In this document: in pieces, positions 17,357 to 26,394 of the stretch | How positions within the stretch are numbered: position 1 is the first letter of the stretch | Layout: each line of letters opens with the position of its first letter | Assembly (NCBI RefSeq): GCF_000384395.1 | Contig: NZ_ARWE01000001.1 | Coordinates: 62,001-126,000 of the forward strand | Direction of reading: 5' to 3' | DNA: 64,000 nt | From: Geopsychrobacter electrodiphilus DSM 16401 | Lineage (GTDB): Bacteria > Desulfobacterota > Desulfuromonadia > Desulfuromonadales > Geopsychrobacteraceae | Position numbers and translations under genes: made by a program | Notes under the pieces: generated by a model | Database searches by the model: none | Told to the model about the DNA's origin: nothing | Seen by the model: the letters and a program-made list of their open reading frames with translations, nothing else

Positions 17357-17875
17357 TTATACGCGCGTCTTGACCGCGTCCCAGCGTTTGATCTGCCAGG
17401 TGACGCGGGCGGTGGCGATATGGTGCTGCCGGGCATCGTGCACCTCGGTGATTTGAGTAAACAACAGTTTATCTGTGTCGGCAAGTGGCTTGAGGATGGC
17501 GTCTTTAAGCTGCTGCTCGCTGATGCGGGTCTCGGCGATAATCGCGTGTTTGGCCTGGTAATGGTAGTCGATCTCGAGGTGCGCCATGATCAGGCGGTAA
17601 CGCGACGGATTCAGGCGCGACAAAAAGAGCAGCCCCGAAGAGAACTCGGCCACGGTCGCGATGCAGCAGGCGTGGACTCCGCGGATATGGTTGTGGTTCT
17701 TGCGCTTGTAGGGCGCAGTGGTCTTGACGTGTTCCTTCCCCAGTTCGAGGATGCGCACGCCGTGCGGACGGTTGAAGGGGATCAGCCAGCCGAGAAACAG
17801 GTTGAGCAGCCCCAGTTTAAACGGGGATCTGCGTGCACCCTCGATGAGCGCCGGCAGCCTTGCCATGCCGCTCAT
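17357..17875 (-). CDS. Hotdog-fold protein (DUF4442, thioesterase-like)
   Basis: 172 aa. DUF4442 proteins are hotdog-fold relatives of thioesterases. Seen: RRSPFKLGLLNLFLGWLIPF, NRPHGVRILELGKEHVKTTA, and NHIRGVHACCIATVAEFSSG, the equivalent of the central helix. The start at 17875 is chosen because its ATG overlaps the stop of the upstream oxidoreductase as ATGA; longer frames upstream fall inside that gene. A role in hydrolysing stray acyl-CoA thioesters in the beta-oxidation operon is plausible, but the catalytic residues are not evident. Confidence 0.75.
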   Translation of the reverse strand: MSGMARLPALIEGARRSPFKLGLLNLFLGWLIPFNRPHGVRILELGKEHVKTTAPYKRKNHNHIRGVHACCIATVAEFSSGLLFLSRLNPSRYRLIMAHLEIDYHYQAKHAIIAETRISEQQLKDAILKPLADTDKLLFTQITEVHDARQHHIATARVTWQIKRWDAVKTRV

Positions 17876-19866
17876 ACGACCCCCTGACCGGCTTTGTAAC
17901 CCTGATGAACGGCGTCGAAGACCATCGCCGGTTTCCGCGCGTCGCCAATACTGACGCAGGGGATCTGCAACTCCTCGCATAAGCTCAGCAACGGATTTTC
18001 GGCGCGGGTACCGACCGCCAGGACCACGCTGTCGGCGGGGAGCAGCACTTCTTGCTCCTCGGTTTCGAGCCACACCCCTTCGGGCGTAATTCGGGTGACC
18101 TTCACTCCGGTGCGACTTTTAACGCCGTAACGCTCCAGATCCTGCAGCATGGTCCAGCGCGTGGTCTTGCCGAAGTTGCGTCCGAGTTTGTCGATCATCT
18201 CGACGATGCAGATATCGCGTGTGCCGCGGGTGGCGAGACGATAAAGCTCTTCGGGGTCTTCGGCGCGATGGACCAGCAGAAACTTGAGGGTTTCGGCTGG
18301 CAGGGTTGCTTCTTCGGCGAGCAGCAGCGCGCTTTCGATACCGACCGCACCACCGCCGATCACGACCACGCGCTTGCCCGCCTTGGCTTTTTGCTGGAGA
18401 AGATCCCAGGCTTGAATGACATGGGGCAGGTCACTGCCGGGGATTGGCGGCGTCAGCGGCTGACCGCCGGTCGCCAGGATGACGCGATCAGGTTGAAGCT
18501 GTTGCAGCAGGTGGGCGTCGACACTGGTTTCAAGGCGGATTTCGATGCCGGCTTCGGTCATTTGACGGGCCAGGTCCCGCGCTAAAAAGCGGAACTCGGT
18601 GCGTCCCGGAGGCGCCCCGGCCAGCTCGAGTTGACCTCCGAGGTGATCTGTCTTTTCGCACAGAATGACCTGATGTCCCTGACGCGCGGCCGAGAGCGCG
18701 GCGCTCATGCCGCCCGCGCCACCACCAATCACCAGCACCTTTTGCGTCGATGCTGCCGGGGAAATCTGTTCGTCTTCGTGTCCGGCGCGCGGGTTACACA
18801 GGCATTCGACATGCTGGAACCTGAACAGCGCGTCGAAACAGCCCTGGCCGCAGGCGACACAATGGACCAGTTGATCATCCTTCCCGGTCGAGGCCTTGTT
18901 CGGCAGTTCGGGATCGGCGATCAACGCGCGCCCCATGGCGACCGCATCACACCAGCCCTGACTTATCAGTTCGCGCGCGGTCTCGGGGTCGTTGATCCGA
19001 TGTCCGGCTACGACCGGGATCGAAACCTGCTCGCGGATGTTGCGCGCCAGGTAGGCGAAGGCGCCGCGCGGGACCTTGGTCACAATCTGCGGCATCTGCG
19101 CCTCGTGCCAGCCGACATTGATGCTCAGACCATCGGCACCCGCGGCTTCAAGGGCCATGGCGAACTGCTGCAGGGTCTCGCGGCCGATGCCGCCCGGCAT
19201 GAAGTCGTTGCCGTTGATCCGCACCAGTAATGGCAGGCCGCTCGCCTGTTTGACCGCCTTGATCACTTCGAGCCCGAAGCGCATGCGATTCTCCAGCGAG
19301 CCGCCCCACTTATCATCGCGCTTGTTGGTAAGGGGCGAGAGGAACTCGCTGATGATGTAGCCGGTCCCGGCCAGCACCTCGACCGCATCGAAACCGGCGG
19401 AGGAGACACGCCGCGCGGCCGCGGCGAAGGAGATGATCAGTGCGTCGATCTCTTCAGCGCTCAATTCACGCGGGGTCTCGCCAGTCAGACGCGAAGGGAC
19501 CGCCGAGGGCGCCACCGGCTGCCGGCCGCCGGTCAGCATCGAGTGGTTGTAGCGACCGGCATGGTTGAGCTGAATAAAGGCCTTGGCGCCGCCGGCGTGA
19601 ATCGTCTCGGCCAGCCGCGTCAAACCCGGGAGATAGCGGTCATGATGCGCGCCGATATGCCCGACATGAGCCGAGAGCAGATCAACGCTGGCATAACCAA
19701 CGCCAATCAGTCCGGCCCCACCCTGAGCGCGCGCCGCATAGAAGGCGCAGAGCTTGTCGGTGACCTGATAGTCATCGGCCATATTAAGCTGCATCGCCGG
19801 CATCAGGATGCGGTTTTTGAGGGTCAGTGTCCCCAGCGTCCAGGGGCTAAAGAGCGAATCGTGCAT
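17872..19866 (-). CDS. 2,4-dienoyl-CoA reductase-like NADH:flavin oxidoreductase
   Basis: 664 aa, the FadH size class (about 670). N-terminal old-yellow-enzyme TIM barrel (LFSPWTLGTLTLKNRILMPA; HVGHIGAHHDRYLPG; FIQLNHAGR), then a [4Fe-4S] cysteine set CVACGQGCFD...CLCNP, and two dinucleotide sites, VLVIGGGAGGMSAA for FAD and VVVIGGGAVGIESA for NAD(P)H. The family reduces conjugated double bonds such as those of 2,4-dienoyl-CoA, needed for unsaturated fatty acids. Electrons pass from NAD(P)H through FAD and Fe-S to FMN. Context within the beta-oxidation operon supports this use, but related trimethylamine dehydrogenase-like enzymes have other substrates. Confidence 0.88.
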   Translation of the reverse strand: MHDSLFSPWTLGTLTLKNRILMPAMQLNMADDYQVTDKLCAFYAARAQGGAGLIGVGYASVDLLSAHVGHIGAHHDRYLPGLTRLAETIHAGGAKAFIQLNHAGRYNHSMLTGGRQPVAPSAVPSRLTGETPRELSAEEIDALIISFAAAARRVSSAGFDAVEVLAGTGYIISEFLSPLTNKRDDKWGGSLENRMRFGLEVIKAVKQASGLPLLVRINGNDFMPGGIGRETLQQFAMALEAAGADGLSINVGWHEAQMPQIVTKVPRGAFAYLARNIREQVSIPVVAGHRINDPETARELISQGWCDAVAMGRALIADPELPNKASTGKDDQLVHCVACGQGCFDALFRFQHVECLCNPRAGHEDEQISPAASTQKVLVIGGGAGGMSAALSAARQGHQVILCEKTDHLGGQLELAGAPPGRTEFRFLARDLARQMTEAGIEIRLETSVDAHLLQQLQPDRVILATGGQPLTPPIPGSDLPHVIQAWDLLQQKAKAGKRVVVIGGGAVGIESALLLAEEATLPAETLKFLLVHRAEDPEELYRLATRGTRDICIVEMIDKLGRNFGKTTRWTMLQDLERYGVKSRTGVKVTRITPEGVWLETEEQEVLLPADSVVLAVGTRAENPLLSLCEELQIPCVSIGDARKPAMVFDAVHQGYKAGQGVV

Positions 19867-19877
19867 AGCTTTTTCCT

Positions 19878-20825
19878 TCAGAGAAGTTTGTTAAATTCGC
19901 CGGCCAGGGTGTCGAAGAGTCCAGCGTTTTCAAGCGCCCGTTTCAATAGCTCCGGCTCGTTCAACAGATCTTGCATGAAGATAATCTCCGAGGCCTTGAG
20001 ATAGGTATGAAACAGCGGTAGTGTCTGGTCCCCGAACAGGCGCTCGATTAACCCGGCAACATCCGGCTCGCGAGCGAAGGACTTGAGTTTGAGCGCGCGG
20101 TCGAGCATTTTACGCAGGTAAAAAAGCACCGTTGCATCCACTGATTCGATGGTATATCGATGGCCGGGCAGGATCTGACAGTCGCGCAGGCTGACCAGAT
20201 TCTGCAGGCTGTTGCAGTAGGCCCGGTAGTTGTGAAATCGCCCGGCGAGGGTCTGCAGGTCTATATCGAGCAGGGGCGACTGAAAGATGCCGCGCAGCAG
20301 CACATCACCGGTGACCGCCTGATTGCCGATGCGGTAGACCAGATCGCTTTGGGAATGACCGGGGCAGGGGAGCATCTCGATTCCCAGCCGAACCAGCTCC
20401 GGTGATGTTTCGACTACTTCGTAACGCTCGGGATAGGTTGGAAAAACCGTATCGTTGTCGATCTCGGCGCGGAGCTCGGACAGATACGCCGCGCTGAAGC
20501 CGTACCCGAGCAGTACCTCCATCATCCCCTCAATCCGGCGATCATGGTGAACCATTTTATCGACGTCACGCTGCGGCAGGTAGATGGATGCGCCGGTCTC
20601 TTTGCCCAGTCTTGCGGCGTTTCCCCAGTGGTCGATATGGCAGTGGGTCATAAAGACGTGACGCAGCTCGGATAGCCCGATTTCGGTTTTGATCAGGTCC
20701 CATGCCGCTTCAGTGGGTGGACCACAGTCAAAAAGTACCAGTTCGCCCTTAAGTCGCGCACTGTAGAAGTGCACGTCGCCGACCATGTAGGGAGTGGTGA
20801 TGGTGTGCTGTTTGATCATTGTCAA
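19878..20825 (-). CDS. MBL-fold metallo-hydrolase
   Basis: 315 aa. Metallo-beta-lactamase fold with the zinc motif THCHIDHWGN (HxHxDH), a second region LPCPGHSQSDLVYRIGNQAV, and LPGHRYTIE near the C-terminal third. The opening GDVHFYSARLKGELVLFDCGPP suits a hydrolase acting on thioesters or esters; glyoxalase II-like and acyl-CoA hydrolase-type members share this pattern. It lies 12 bp upstream of the dienoyl-CoA reductase and 123 bp downstream of the first acyl-CoA dehydrogenase, so it belongs to the operon. The substrate is unknown; thioester hydrolysis during beta-oxidation is the simplest inference. Confidence 0.82.
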   Translation of the reverse strand: MTMIKQHTITTPYMVGDVHFYSARLKGELVLFDCGPPTEAAWDLIKTEIGLSELRHVFMTHCHIDHWGNAARLGKETGASIYLPQRDVDKMVHHDRRIEGMMEVLLGYGFSAAYLSELRAEIDNDTVFPTYPERYEVVETSPELVRLGIEMLPCPGHSQSDLVYRIGNQAVTGDVLLRGIFQSPLLDIDLQTLAGRFHNYRAYCNSLQNLVSLRDCQILPGHRYTIESVDATVLFYLRKMLDRALKLKSFAREPDVAGLIERLFGDQTLPLFHTYLKASEIIFMQDLLNEPELLKRALENAGLFDTLAGEFNKLL

Positions 20826-20837
20826 CTTTCAAGTAGA

Positions 20838-20948
20838 CCTAGCCCTCTCCCTGAGGGAGAGGGCTAGGGTGAGGGGGGAACCGTCATCGAGTGTCTTCCC
20901 CTCATCCGGCCTGCGGCCAGCTTCTCCCTTGCGGGAGAAAGAACCAAA
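20838..20948. repeat. REP-like composite palindromic element
   Basis: A 14-bp perfect stem CCTAGCCCTCTCCC / GGGAGAGGGCTAGG with loop TGA (20838-20868) is followed by TGAGGGG...CCCCTCA arms, GGCC-tgc-GGCC and TTCTCCC-ttgc-GGGAGAA. Such composite GC-rich palindromes resemble REP/BIME elements. It separates two genes of one operon, so it may stabilise or attenuate the transcript. Related CCCTCTCC hairpins lie at 22778 and 55968. Confidence 0.7.
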
Positions 20949-22727
20949 TTAAAACAGGTATTTCTCCGTTTCGAGTGAACGGCTGGCCAACAGGCGCACC
21001 GCGGCCAGAAGGCCGTTGGCGTCGTACTTGGCGAAGCGGCGCACGCCGGAGAGGATCATGGTCAGGGTGTCTCCCTCTTCAACATAGAAGGCCCCGCGCT
21101 TGGCGGCGGTGCCGGCGATCTCGGTGGCGTTGAAGGTGCAGACCTTGACCGCTGCTTTCAGCAGTTCACGTTTCGCTTCGGTGGCGGCGGCCCAGGATTT
21201 TTCGGCGCGCAGCACGGCGCTTTCGATAGCGAAAATCTGGATCGTCATGTCGGCCGCGGCGAGCAGGATCTCCTGCTGATCGGCGAGCTTCTCCATGTAT
21301 TTCTGCACCCCGGCACCCGCCAGGATCAGGAACAGGGTCTTGAGGTTCTTGAGCAGATCCTTCTCGGCAGCGAAGGGATCATTTTCATCCAGATCGGGGA
21401 AGCTTGGGGTCATCAGCGACTCGAAGGCCTTCATTGCCTCTGATTGCAGCGGCAGCTCACCCTTCATGGAGCGCTTGAGGATCATCCCTGGAATCAGCAG
21501 GCGGTTGATCTCGTTGGTGCCCTCGAAGATGCGGTTGATCCGTTCATCGCGGTAGAAACGTTCGGCCGGGTACTCGGCAGTGAAGCCGTAGCCGCCATGA
21601 ATCTGTACGACTTCGTCGACCACGTGAGCCAGCGCCTCGGAGCAATAGACCTTGGCGATGGCGCACTCGGGGGCGTATTCCTCGATCCCCTTCTGGTACT
21701 CCTCGTAGTAGTCGTCGATCCCCTTGTCGATGGTCGCCAATTTCTGGTCGAGCAGACCGGAGAGACGGTAAACCAGCGATTCGGAGGCGAAGAGTTCGGC
21801 CTGGAGGTTGGCGATCTTTTCGCCGATGGCGCCGAACTTACCGATCTGAATACCGAACTGTTTGCGTTCGTTGGCGTACTTGATTCCGACCGACAGGGCG
21901 TACTTGGCCGCACCCGTGACCCCGGCGCCGAGTTTGAAGCGCCCGACGTTCAAGACGTTGAAGGCGATCTTGTGCCCTTTGCCGATTTCGCCGAGCAGGT
22001 TTTCGACCGGGACCTTGCAGTTGTCGAGGATGATCTGGGTGGTCGAGGAGCCCTTGATGCCGAGCTTCTTCTCTTCGTTGCCGATGATCAACCCTTCAAA
22101 AGTGCGCTCGACCAGGAAAGCGGTGAACTTGGTCTTATCGACCTGGGCGAAGATGGTGTAGATGTCGGCAAAGGAGCCGTTGGTGATGAACTGTTTGGTG
22201 CCGTTCAGGATGTAATGTTTGCCGTCGTCGCTTAAGACTGCCGTGGCGCGGGCGCCGAGGGCGTCGGAGCCGCTTCCCGGCTCGGTCAGGCAGTAGGCGC
22301 CCATCCATTCTCCGGTCAGCAGTTTCTCGAGATACTGCTCTTTCTGCGCCGGGGTGCCGTAATAAACCAGCGGCAGGGTGGCGATGCCGGTATGGCAGGC
22401 GTAGGCGACCGAAAAAGAGCCGGCTGGCGAAATCTTTTCGGCGGCGAGCATGCTGGTCGCTTTGTCGAGTTCGAGACCGCCGTACTCCTCGGGGCCGTCG
22501 ATCATCAGCAGACCCAGTTCACCGCACTTTTTCATCCCTTCGACGACCAGATCGAACTGGCCGGCTTCGATCTCATCGGCTTTCGGCATGATTTCGTTGG
22601 TGACGAAGTCGCTGGTGGTCTCGGCCATCTGTTTCTGCTCATCGGTGAAATCTTCAGGGGTGAAAATCTCGCTGCACAGGGTTTCGGCGATCAGAAATTC
22701 GCCACCTTTTTTCAGTTGTTTGCTCAT
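20949..22727 (-). CDS. Acyl-CoA dehydrogenase, long form
   Basis: 592 aa. FAD-dependent dehydrogenation of acyl-CoA to trans-2-enoyl-CoA in the cytoplasm, electrons going to ETF. Seen: the acyl-CoA dehydrogenase middle domain GAYCLTEPGSGSDALGARAT and YILNGTKQFITNGSFADIYT; the C-terminal domain VQIHGGYGFTAEYPAERFYR and FEGTNEINRLLI. An extra C-terminal region of about 180 residues (from about 410) is helical, as in the VLCAD/AcdA-like long forms of Geobacter relatives. It lies 80 bp downstream of the thiolase, in the same direction. The size and neighbours indicate the main long-chain enzyme of the operon. Confidence 0.93.
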   Translation of the reverse strand: MSKQLKKGGEFLIAETLCSEIFTPEDFTDEQKQMAETTSDFVTNEIMPKADEIEAGQFDLVVEGMKKCGELGLLMIDGPEEYGGLELDKATSMLAAEKISPAGSFSVAYACHTGIATLPLVYYGTPAQKEQYLEKLLTGEWMGAYCLTEPGSGSDALGARATAVLSDDGKHYILNGTKQFITNGSFADIYTIFAQVDKTKFTAFLVERTFEGLIIGNEEKKLGIKGSSTTQIILDNCKVPVENLLGEIGKGHKIAFNVLNVGRFKLGAGVTGAAKYALSVGIKYANERKQFGIQIGKFGAIGEKIANLQAELFASESLVYRLSGLLDQKLATIDKGIDDYYEEYQKGIEEYAPECAIAKVYCSEALAHVVDEVVQIHGGYGFTAEYPAERFYRDERINRIFEGTNEINRLLIPGMILKRSMKGELPLQSEAMKAFESLMTPSFPDLDENDPFAAEKDLLKNLKTLFLILAGAGVQKYMEKLADQQEILLAAADMTIQIFAIESAVLRAEKSWAAATEAKRELLKAAVKVCTFNATEIAGTAAKRGAFYVEEGDTLTMILSGVRRFAKYDANGLLAAVRLLASRSLETEKYLF

Positions 22728-22777
22728 GAGTGCCTCGCTTTAGCTATCGGTTCGGGTCAGTGAATATATTGTGTTTT

Positions 22778-22801
22778 CCCCTCTCCCTGCGGGAGGAGGG
22801 C
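22778..22801. repeat. REP-like hairpin, minor copy
   Basis: CCCCTCTCCC-tgc-GGGAGGAGGG folds into an imperfect stem with one bulge. It shares the CCCTCTCCC core with the elements at 20838 and 55968 and again sits between two operon genes (thiolase and acyl-CoA dehydrogenase). Confidence 0.55.
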
Positions 22802-22807
22802 TAAAAT

Positions 22808-23980
22808 CTAAAGCAGTTCGTAAATCCCGGCCGCACCCATGCCGCCGCCGATACACATGGAGACCATGCCGTATTTCCCCTGACGCCGTTTCAGCTCATG
22901 CAGCAGGGTGGCGGTCAGCTTGGCGCCGGTGCAGCCCAGGGGATGTCCCAGGGCGATGGCGCCGCCGTTGACGTTGATGATCTCAGGGTTTAAGGCCAGA
23001 TCCTTGATCACCGCCAGGGATTGAGCGGCGAAGGCTTCGTTCAGTTCGATCAGCTCGAGCTGCTCCTGTTTGAGTCCGGCCATCTTGAGTACCGCAGGAA
23101 TGGCTTCAATCGGGCCGATCCCCATCAGCTCTGGTGGCACGCCGCGCACGGCGAAGGCGACAAAACGCGCCAGCGGGTCCTGGCTGATTTTTTTGAGATA
23201 TTCACCCGAGACTACCAGTGTTGCTGCCGCACCATCGGTCATCTGTGACGAGTTGCCGGCGGTGACGCTGCCACCCAGTTTGAAGACGGGGTTGAGTCGG
23301 GCCAGCGATTCGAGACTGGTATCGGCGCGCACGCCGTCATCAACAGTCACAAGCTCCTTCCTGGTTTGGGCTTTCCCTTTAACGATGGCGGTGTGCTCAA
23401 TCTCGACCGGGATAATTTCATCGTTAAACCGGCCTGCCGCGATCGCCTCTGCGGCCTTGCGATTGCTGTCAACCGCGAATTGATCCTGAGCTCCACGCGC
23501 GATGCCGTACTTTTCAGCCACCAGTTCGGCGGTGACCCCCATCGAGGCGAAGGATTCCGGCCAGTTGGCCACCAGCCCGGGGTTGGCGCTGTACTTGTTG
23601 CCACCCATGGGGACGCTCGACATCGATTCGGTTCCTCCAGCGAGGATGCAGTCGGCAAAGCCGGCCATAATCCGTTCGGCGGCCAGAGCGATCGACTGGA
23701 TTCCGGAAGAGCAGAAGCGGTTGATTGTTTGCGCTGGTACCTGATAGGGGATGCCGGCCTTCAGCGCTGCAATGCGTGCGACGTTCATCCCCTGTTCCCC
23801 TTCAGGGAAGGCGCAGCCGAGGATGACGTCCTCGATGGTCGCGGGGTCGATGCCGGTGCGCTCAATCAGACCGGCCATGGCGACCGCAGCCAGATCATCG
23901 GGGCGCATGTCCTTGAATTTTCCTTTGTTTGCCCGGCAGCCAGCGGTGCGGTAGCTGGCAAGGATATATGCTGTTTTCAT
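22808..23980 (-). CDS. fadA: Acetyl-CoA acyltransferase (3-ketoacyl-CoA thiolase)
   Basis: 390 aa, the standard thiolase length. Cleaves 3-ketoacyl-CoA with CoA to acetyl-CoA and a shortened acyl-CoA. Seen: nucleophile C90 in [18 protein letters not shown] with H346, and the second catalytic cysteine C376 in [10 protein letters not shown]. The pairing with the upstream FadN-type protein (26 bp away) matches the usual fadN-fadA order, which with its long-chain operon favours the degradative over the biosynthetic thiolase. The start at 23980 is preceded by a GGAGGAATAT ribosome site. Confidence 0.93.
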   Translation of the reverse strand: MKTAYILASYRTAGCRANKGKFKDMRPDDLAAVAMAGLIERTGIDPATIEDVILGCAFPEGEQGMNVARIAALKAGIPYQVPAQTINRFCSSGIQSIALAAERIMAGFADCILAGGTESMSSVPMGGNKYSANPGLVANWPESFASMGVTAELVAEKYGIARGAQDQFAVDSNRKAAEAIAAGRFNDEIIPVEIEHTAIVKGKAQTRKELVTVDDGVRADTSLESLARLNPVFKLGGSVTAGNSSQMTDGAAATLVVSGEYLKKISQDPLARFVAFAVRGVPPELMGIGPIEAIPAVLKMAGLKQEQLELIELNEAFAAQSLAVIKDLALNPEIINVNGGAIALGHPLGCTGAKLTATLLHELKRRQGKYGMVSMCIGGGMGAAGIYELL

Positions 23981-24006
23981 CTTTATATTCCTCCGTTAGG
24001 TCTAAT

Positions 24007-26394
24007 TTAGTTGCGTAGCGGCTTGCCGGTTTTGAGCATGTTCTGAATCCGCTCGACGGTCTTCTTGTTGCCGCAGAGTTTGAGGAAGCCCTCGCGCTCA
24101 AGCTGCAGCAGATAGTCTTCGGAGATCGGGGTGCCAGCAGGGACGTTGCCCCCGCAGATCACATCGGCGATCAGTCCGCCAACCTCCATCTCGTAGGCCG
24201 TGACAAAACCGCCAGCCTGCATGTTCCACAATTGACTCTTGATGCTGGCGGCGATGCTGCGCCCCGGTGCCGGGACGTTGACAGCCGCCCGACGCGGCCG
24301 GAAGTTGGGTGCCATGCCGAGAACCTTCTGCTTGGCATCGGCAATCAGACGTTCGGGGTTCATGGTGATGCTGTCGGCCTGGCGCATGTACCCCATGCCG
24401 TAGAGTTCAGCGGCGCCCATGGCGACCTTGGCCATGCCGATCTGCTGGAAGTACTTGAAGATGAACGGCGTGACGTCGATGCCGGTGTGGGCGGCCTGTT
24501 CTACGGCGCGCAGGCACATCTCTTTGGTGCCGCCACCGGCCGGGAGCAGTCCGACCCCGATTTCGACCAGACCCATGTAGGTCTCGGCCGAGGCGTTGAT
24601 CGCCGAGGCGTGCAGGGCATATTCGCAACCGCCCCCCAGGGTCATGCCGAAGGGCGCAACCACCACCGGCACCTTGGAGAGCTTCAGCGACATGGTCGCT
24701 TTCTGAAACTGTTTGATCATCATGTTGATGTCGTCGTAGGCCCCCTCGGCCAGAGCCACCGCCATCAGCATCAGGTTGGCGCCTACCGAGAAGTTGGTCC
24801 CCTGGTTGCCGACGACCAGACCCACCCCTTCAGTCTCGGCGCGTTTGACCGCTTTTTGGGTCATGGCGAGGATATCGCCGCTGATAGCGTTCATCTTGGA
24901 ATGGAATTCGAGACCGAAGACCCCGTCGCCCAGATCATGCAGGCTGCTACCGGCATTCTTTTCAACCACACCCTGGGCTTTCCTGAGAATCTGCAGATCG
25001 ATGACGCCAGCGGGGCGTTCAACCGCCTGGTAGTCGTTTGAGCCGAGGTCGAAATATTCCTTCACACCCTGTGCGTTGAAACGGTAAAAACTGTCGATGC
25101 CGCGTAGAACGTCCGGGACTACGATCTGCTCGCTGTCGCAACGTTTGACGAAGTTTTTCACGCCGATGGCGTCGAACATCTCGAACGGACCGATCTCCCA
25201 GTTGAAGCCCCACTTCATGGCGTTGTCGACATTAACCACGTCGTCGGCGATTTCGGGGATGCGCTTTAAGGTGTAGAGCAGGCTGTCGCGCAGGGTGCGC
25301 CAGGCGTATTCGCTCCCCTTGTCACCGGCGGCGATCATCATCGCGACCTTTTTGGCCGGATCATCAATCATCTTGACTGCCGTCACCGAAGCGAACTTTG
25401 GTTTTTCAGCCGGCTTGTATTCACCCGTATTGTAGTCGTAGTAGAAGATCTGCTTCTTGCCGCCGCTCTTGTCTATCTTGTAAAAGCCCTGACGGCTCTT
25501 GTTGCCGAGCAGCCCTTTTTCAACCATCTGCTGCATGAAGGCCGGGATCTTGAAGACCTCGCGCTCTTCGTCGTTCGGCAGATATTCGTAGGAGTTATTG
25601 GCGACGTGCACCAGGGTGTCGATTCCGACCAGGTCGGCGGTGCGGAAAGCGGCCGATTTTGGCCGCGCGGTGGCAGGGCCGGCGATGCTGTCGACCTCTT
25701 CGACCGTCAGCCCCATCTCGAGCATATGCTCCAGGCCCTTGAAGATGGCGTAAACACCGATCCGGTTGGCGATGAAGTTGGCGGTATCCTTGGCGTAAAC
25801 GACACCTTTGCCGAGGCGGCGGGTGATAAAGTCGGCCAGTCCCCTGACCACTTCGGGGTCGGTCTTCGTGCAGGGAACGATCTCGAGCAGGCGCATGTAG
25901 CGCGGTGGGTTGAAGAAGTGGGTGACCAGAAAATTCTTTTGCACTTCTACCGGCAGCACCTCGGCCAGTTCGTTGATGGACAGGCCGCTGGTGTTGCTGG
26001 TGAGGATGGCGCCTTCGGCCAGATGGGGGATCAGGCTGGTGAGCAAGGTTTTTTTGATATCCATCCGCTCGATGACGACCTCGATTACCCAATCGCACTC
26101 TTTGAGTCTGGCCAGGTCATCGCTGAGATTGCCGATATCGATCTGTTGCAGGTATTCGGGCAGGAAGAGTGGTGCGGGTTTGAGTTTCTTCAGGGCTTCG
26201 CGGCCGTTTGCTACGATGCGGTTGCGGACCTGCGGGCTCTCAAGTGTCAGCCCGGCGGCTTCTTCCTGGGGTGCCAGGGCGTTCGGCACAATGTCGAGCA
26301 TCAGCACATCGAGTCCGGCATTGGCCAGATGAGCTGCAATGGTGGCGCCCATGACGCCCGCGCCTAAAACGGCAACTTTGTTGATCTGCCTCAT
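24007..26394 (-). CDS. fadN: 3-hydroxyacyl-CoA dehydrogenase / enoyl-CoA hydratase fusion (FadN type)
   Basis: 795 aa. The dehydrogenase comes first (NAD motif VAVLGAGVMGATIAAHLANA, then SNTSGLSINELAEVLP and HFFNPPRYMRLLEIVP), followed by two C-terminal HAD domains and then a crotonase-type hydratase (about 455-700, with PFGMTLGGGCEYALHASAIN and EIGVGLLPAGGGTKEM). That order is the reverse of FadB/FadJ and is the FadN arrangement, so the symbol follows Bacillus. It hydrates enoyl-CoA and oxidises 3-hydroxyacyl-CoA. The ATG at 26394 overlaps the stop of the acyl-CoA synthetase (ATGA), indicating translational coupling. Confidence 0.93.
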   Translation of the reverse strand: MRQINKVAVLGAGVMGATIAAHLANAGLDVLMLDIVPNALAPQEEAAGLTLESPQVRNRIVANGREALKKLKPAPLFLPEYLQQIDIGNLSDDLARLKECDWVIEVVIERMDIKKTLLTSLIPHLAEGAILTSNTSGLSINELAEVLPVEVQKNFLVTHFFNPPRYMRLLEIVPCTKTDPEVVRGLADFITRRLGKGVVYAKDTANFIANRIGVYAIFKGLEHMLEMGLTVEEVDSIAGPATARPKSAAFRTADLVGIDTLVHVANNSYEYLPNDEEREVFKIPAFMQQMVEKGLLGNKSRQGFYKIDKSGGKKQIFYYDYNTGEYKPAEKPKFASVTAVKMIDDPAKKVAMMIAAGDKGSEYAWRTLRDSLLYTLKRIPEIADDVVNVDNAMKWGFNWEIGPFEMFDAIGVKNFVKRCDSEQIVVPDVLRGIDSFYRFNAQGVKEYFDLGSNDYQAVERPAGVIDLQILRKAQGVVEKNAGSSLHDLGDGVFGLEFHSKMNAISGDILAMTQKAVKRAETEGVGLVVGNQGTNFSVGANLMLMAVALAEGAYDDINMMIKQFQKATMSLKLSKVPVVVAPFGMTLGGGCEYALHASAINASAETYMGLVEIGVGLLPAGGGTKEMCLRAVEQAAHTGIDVTPFIFKYFQQIGMAKVAMGAAELYGMGYMRQADSITMNPERLIADAKQKVLGMAPNFRPRRAAVNVPAPGRSIAASIKSQLWNMQAGGFVTAYEMEVGGLIADVICGGNVPAGTPISEDYLLQLEREGFLKLCGNKKTVERIQNMLKTGKPLRN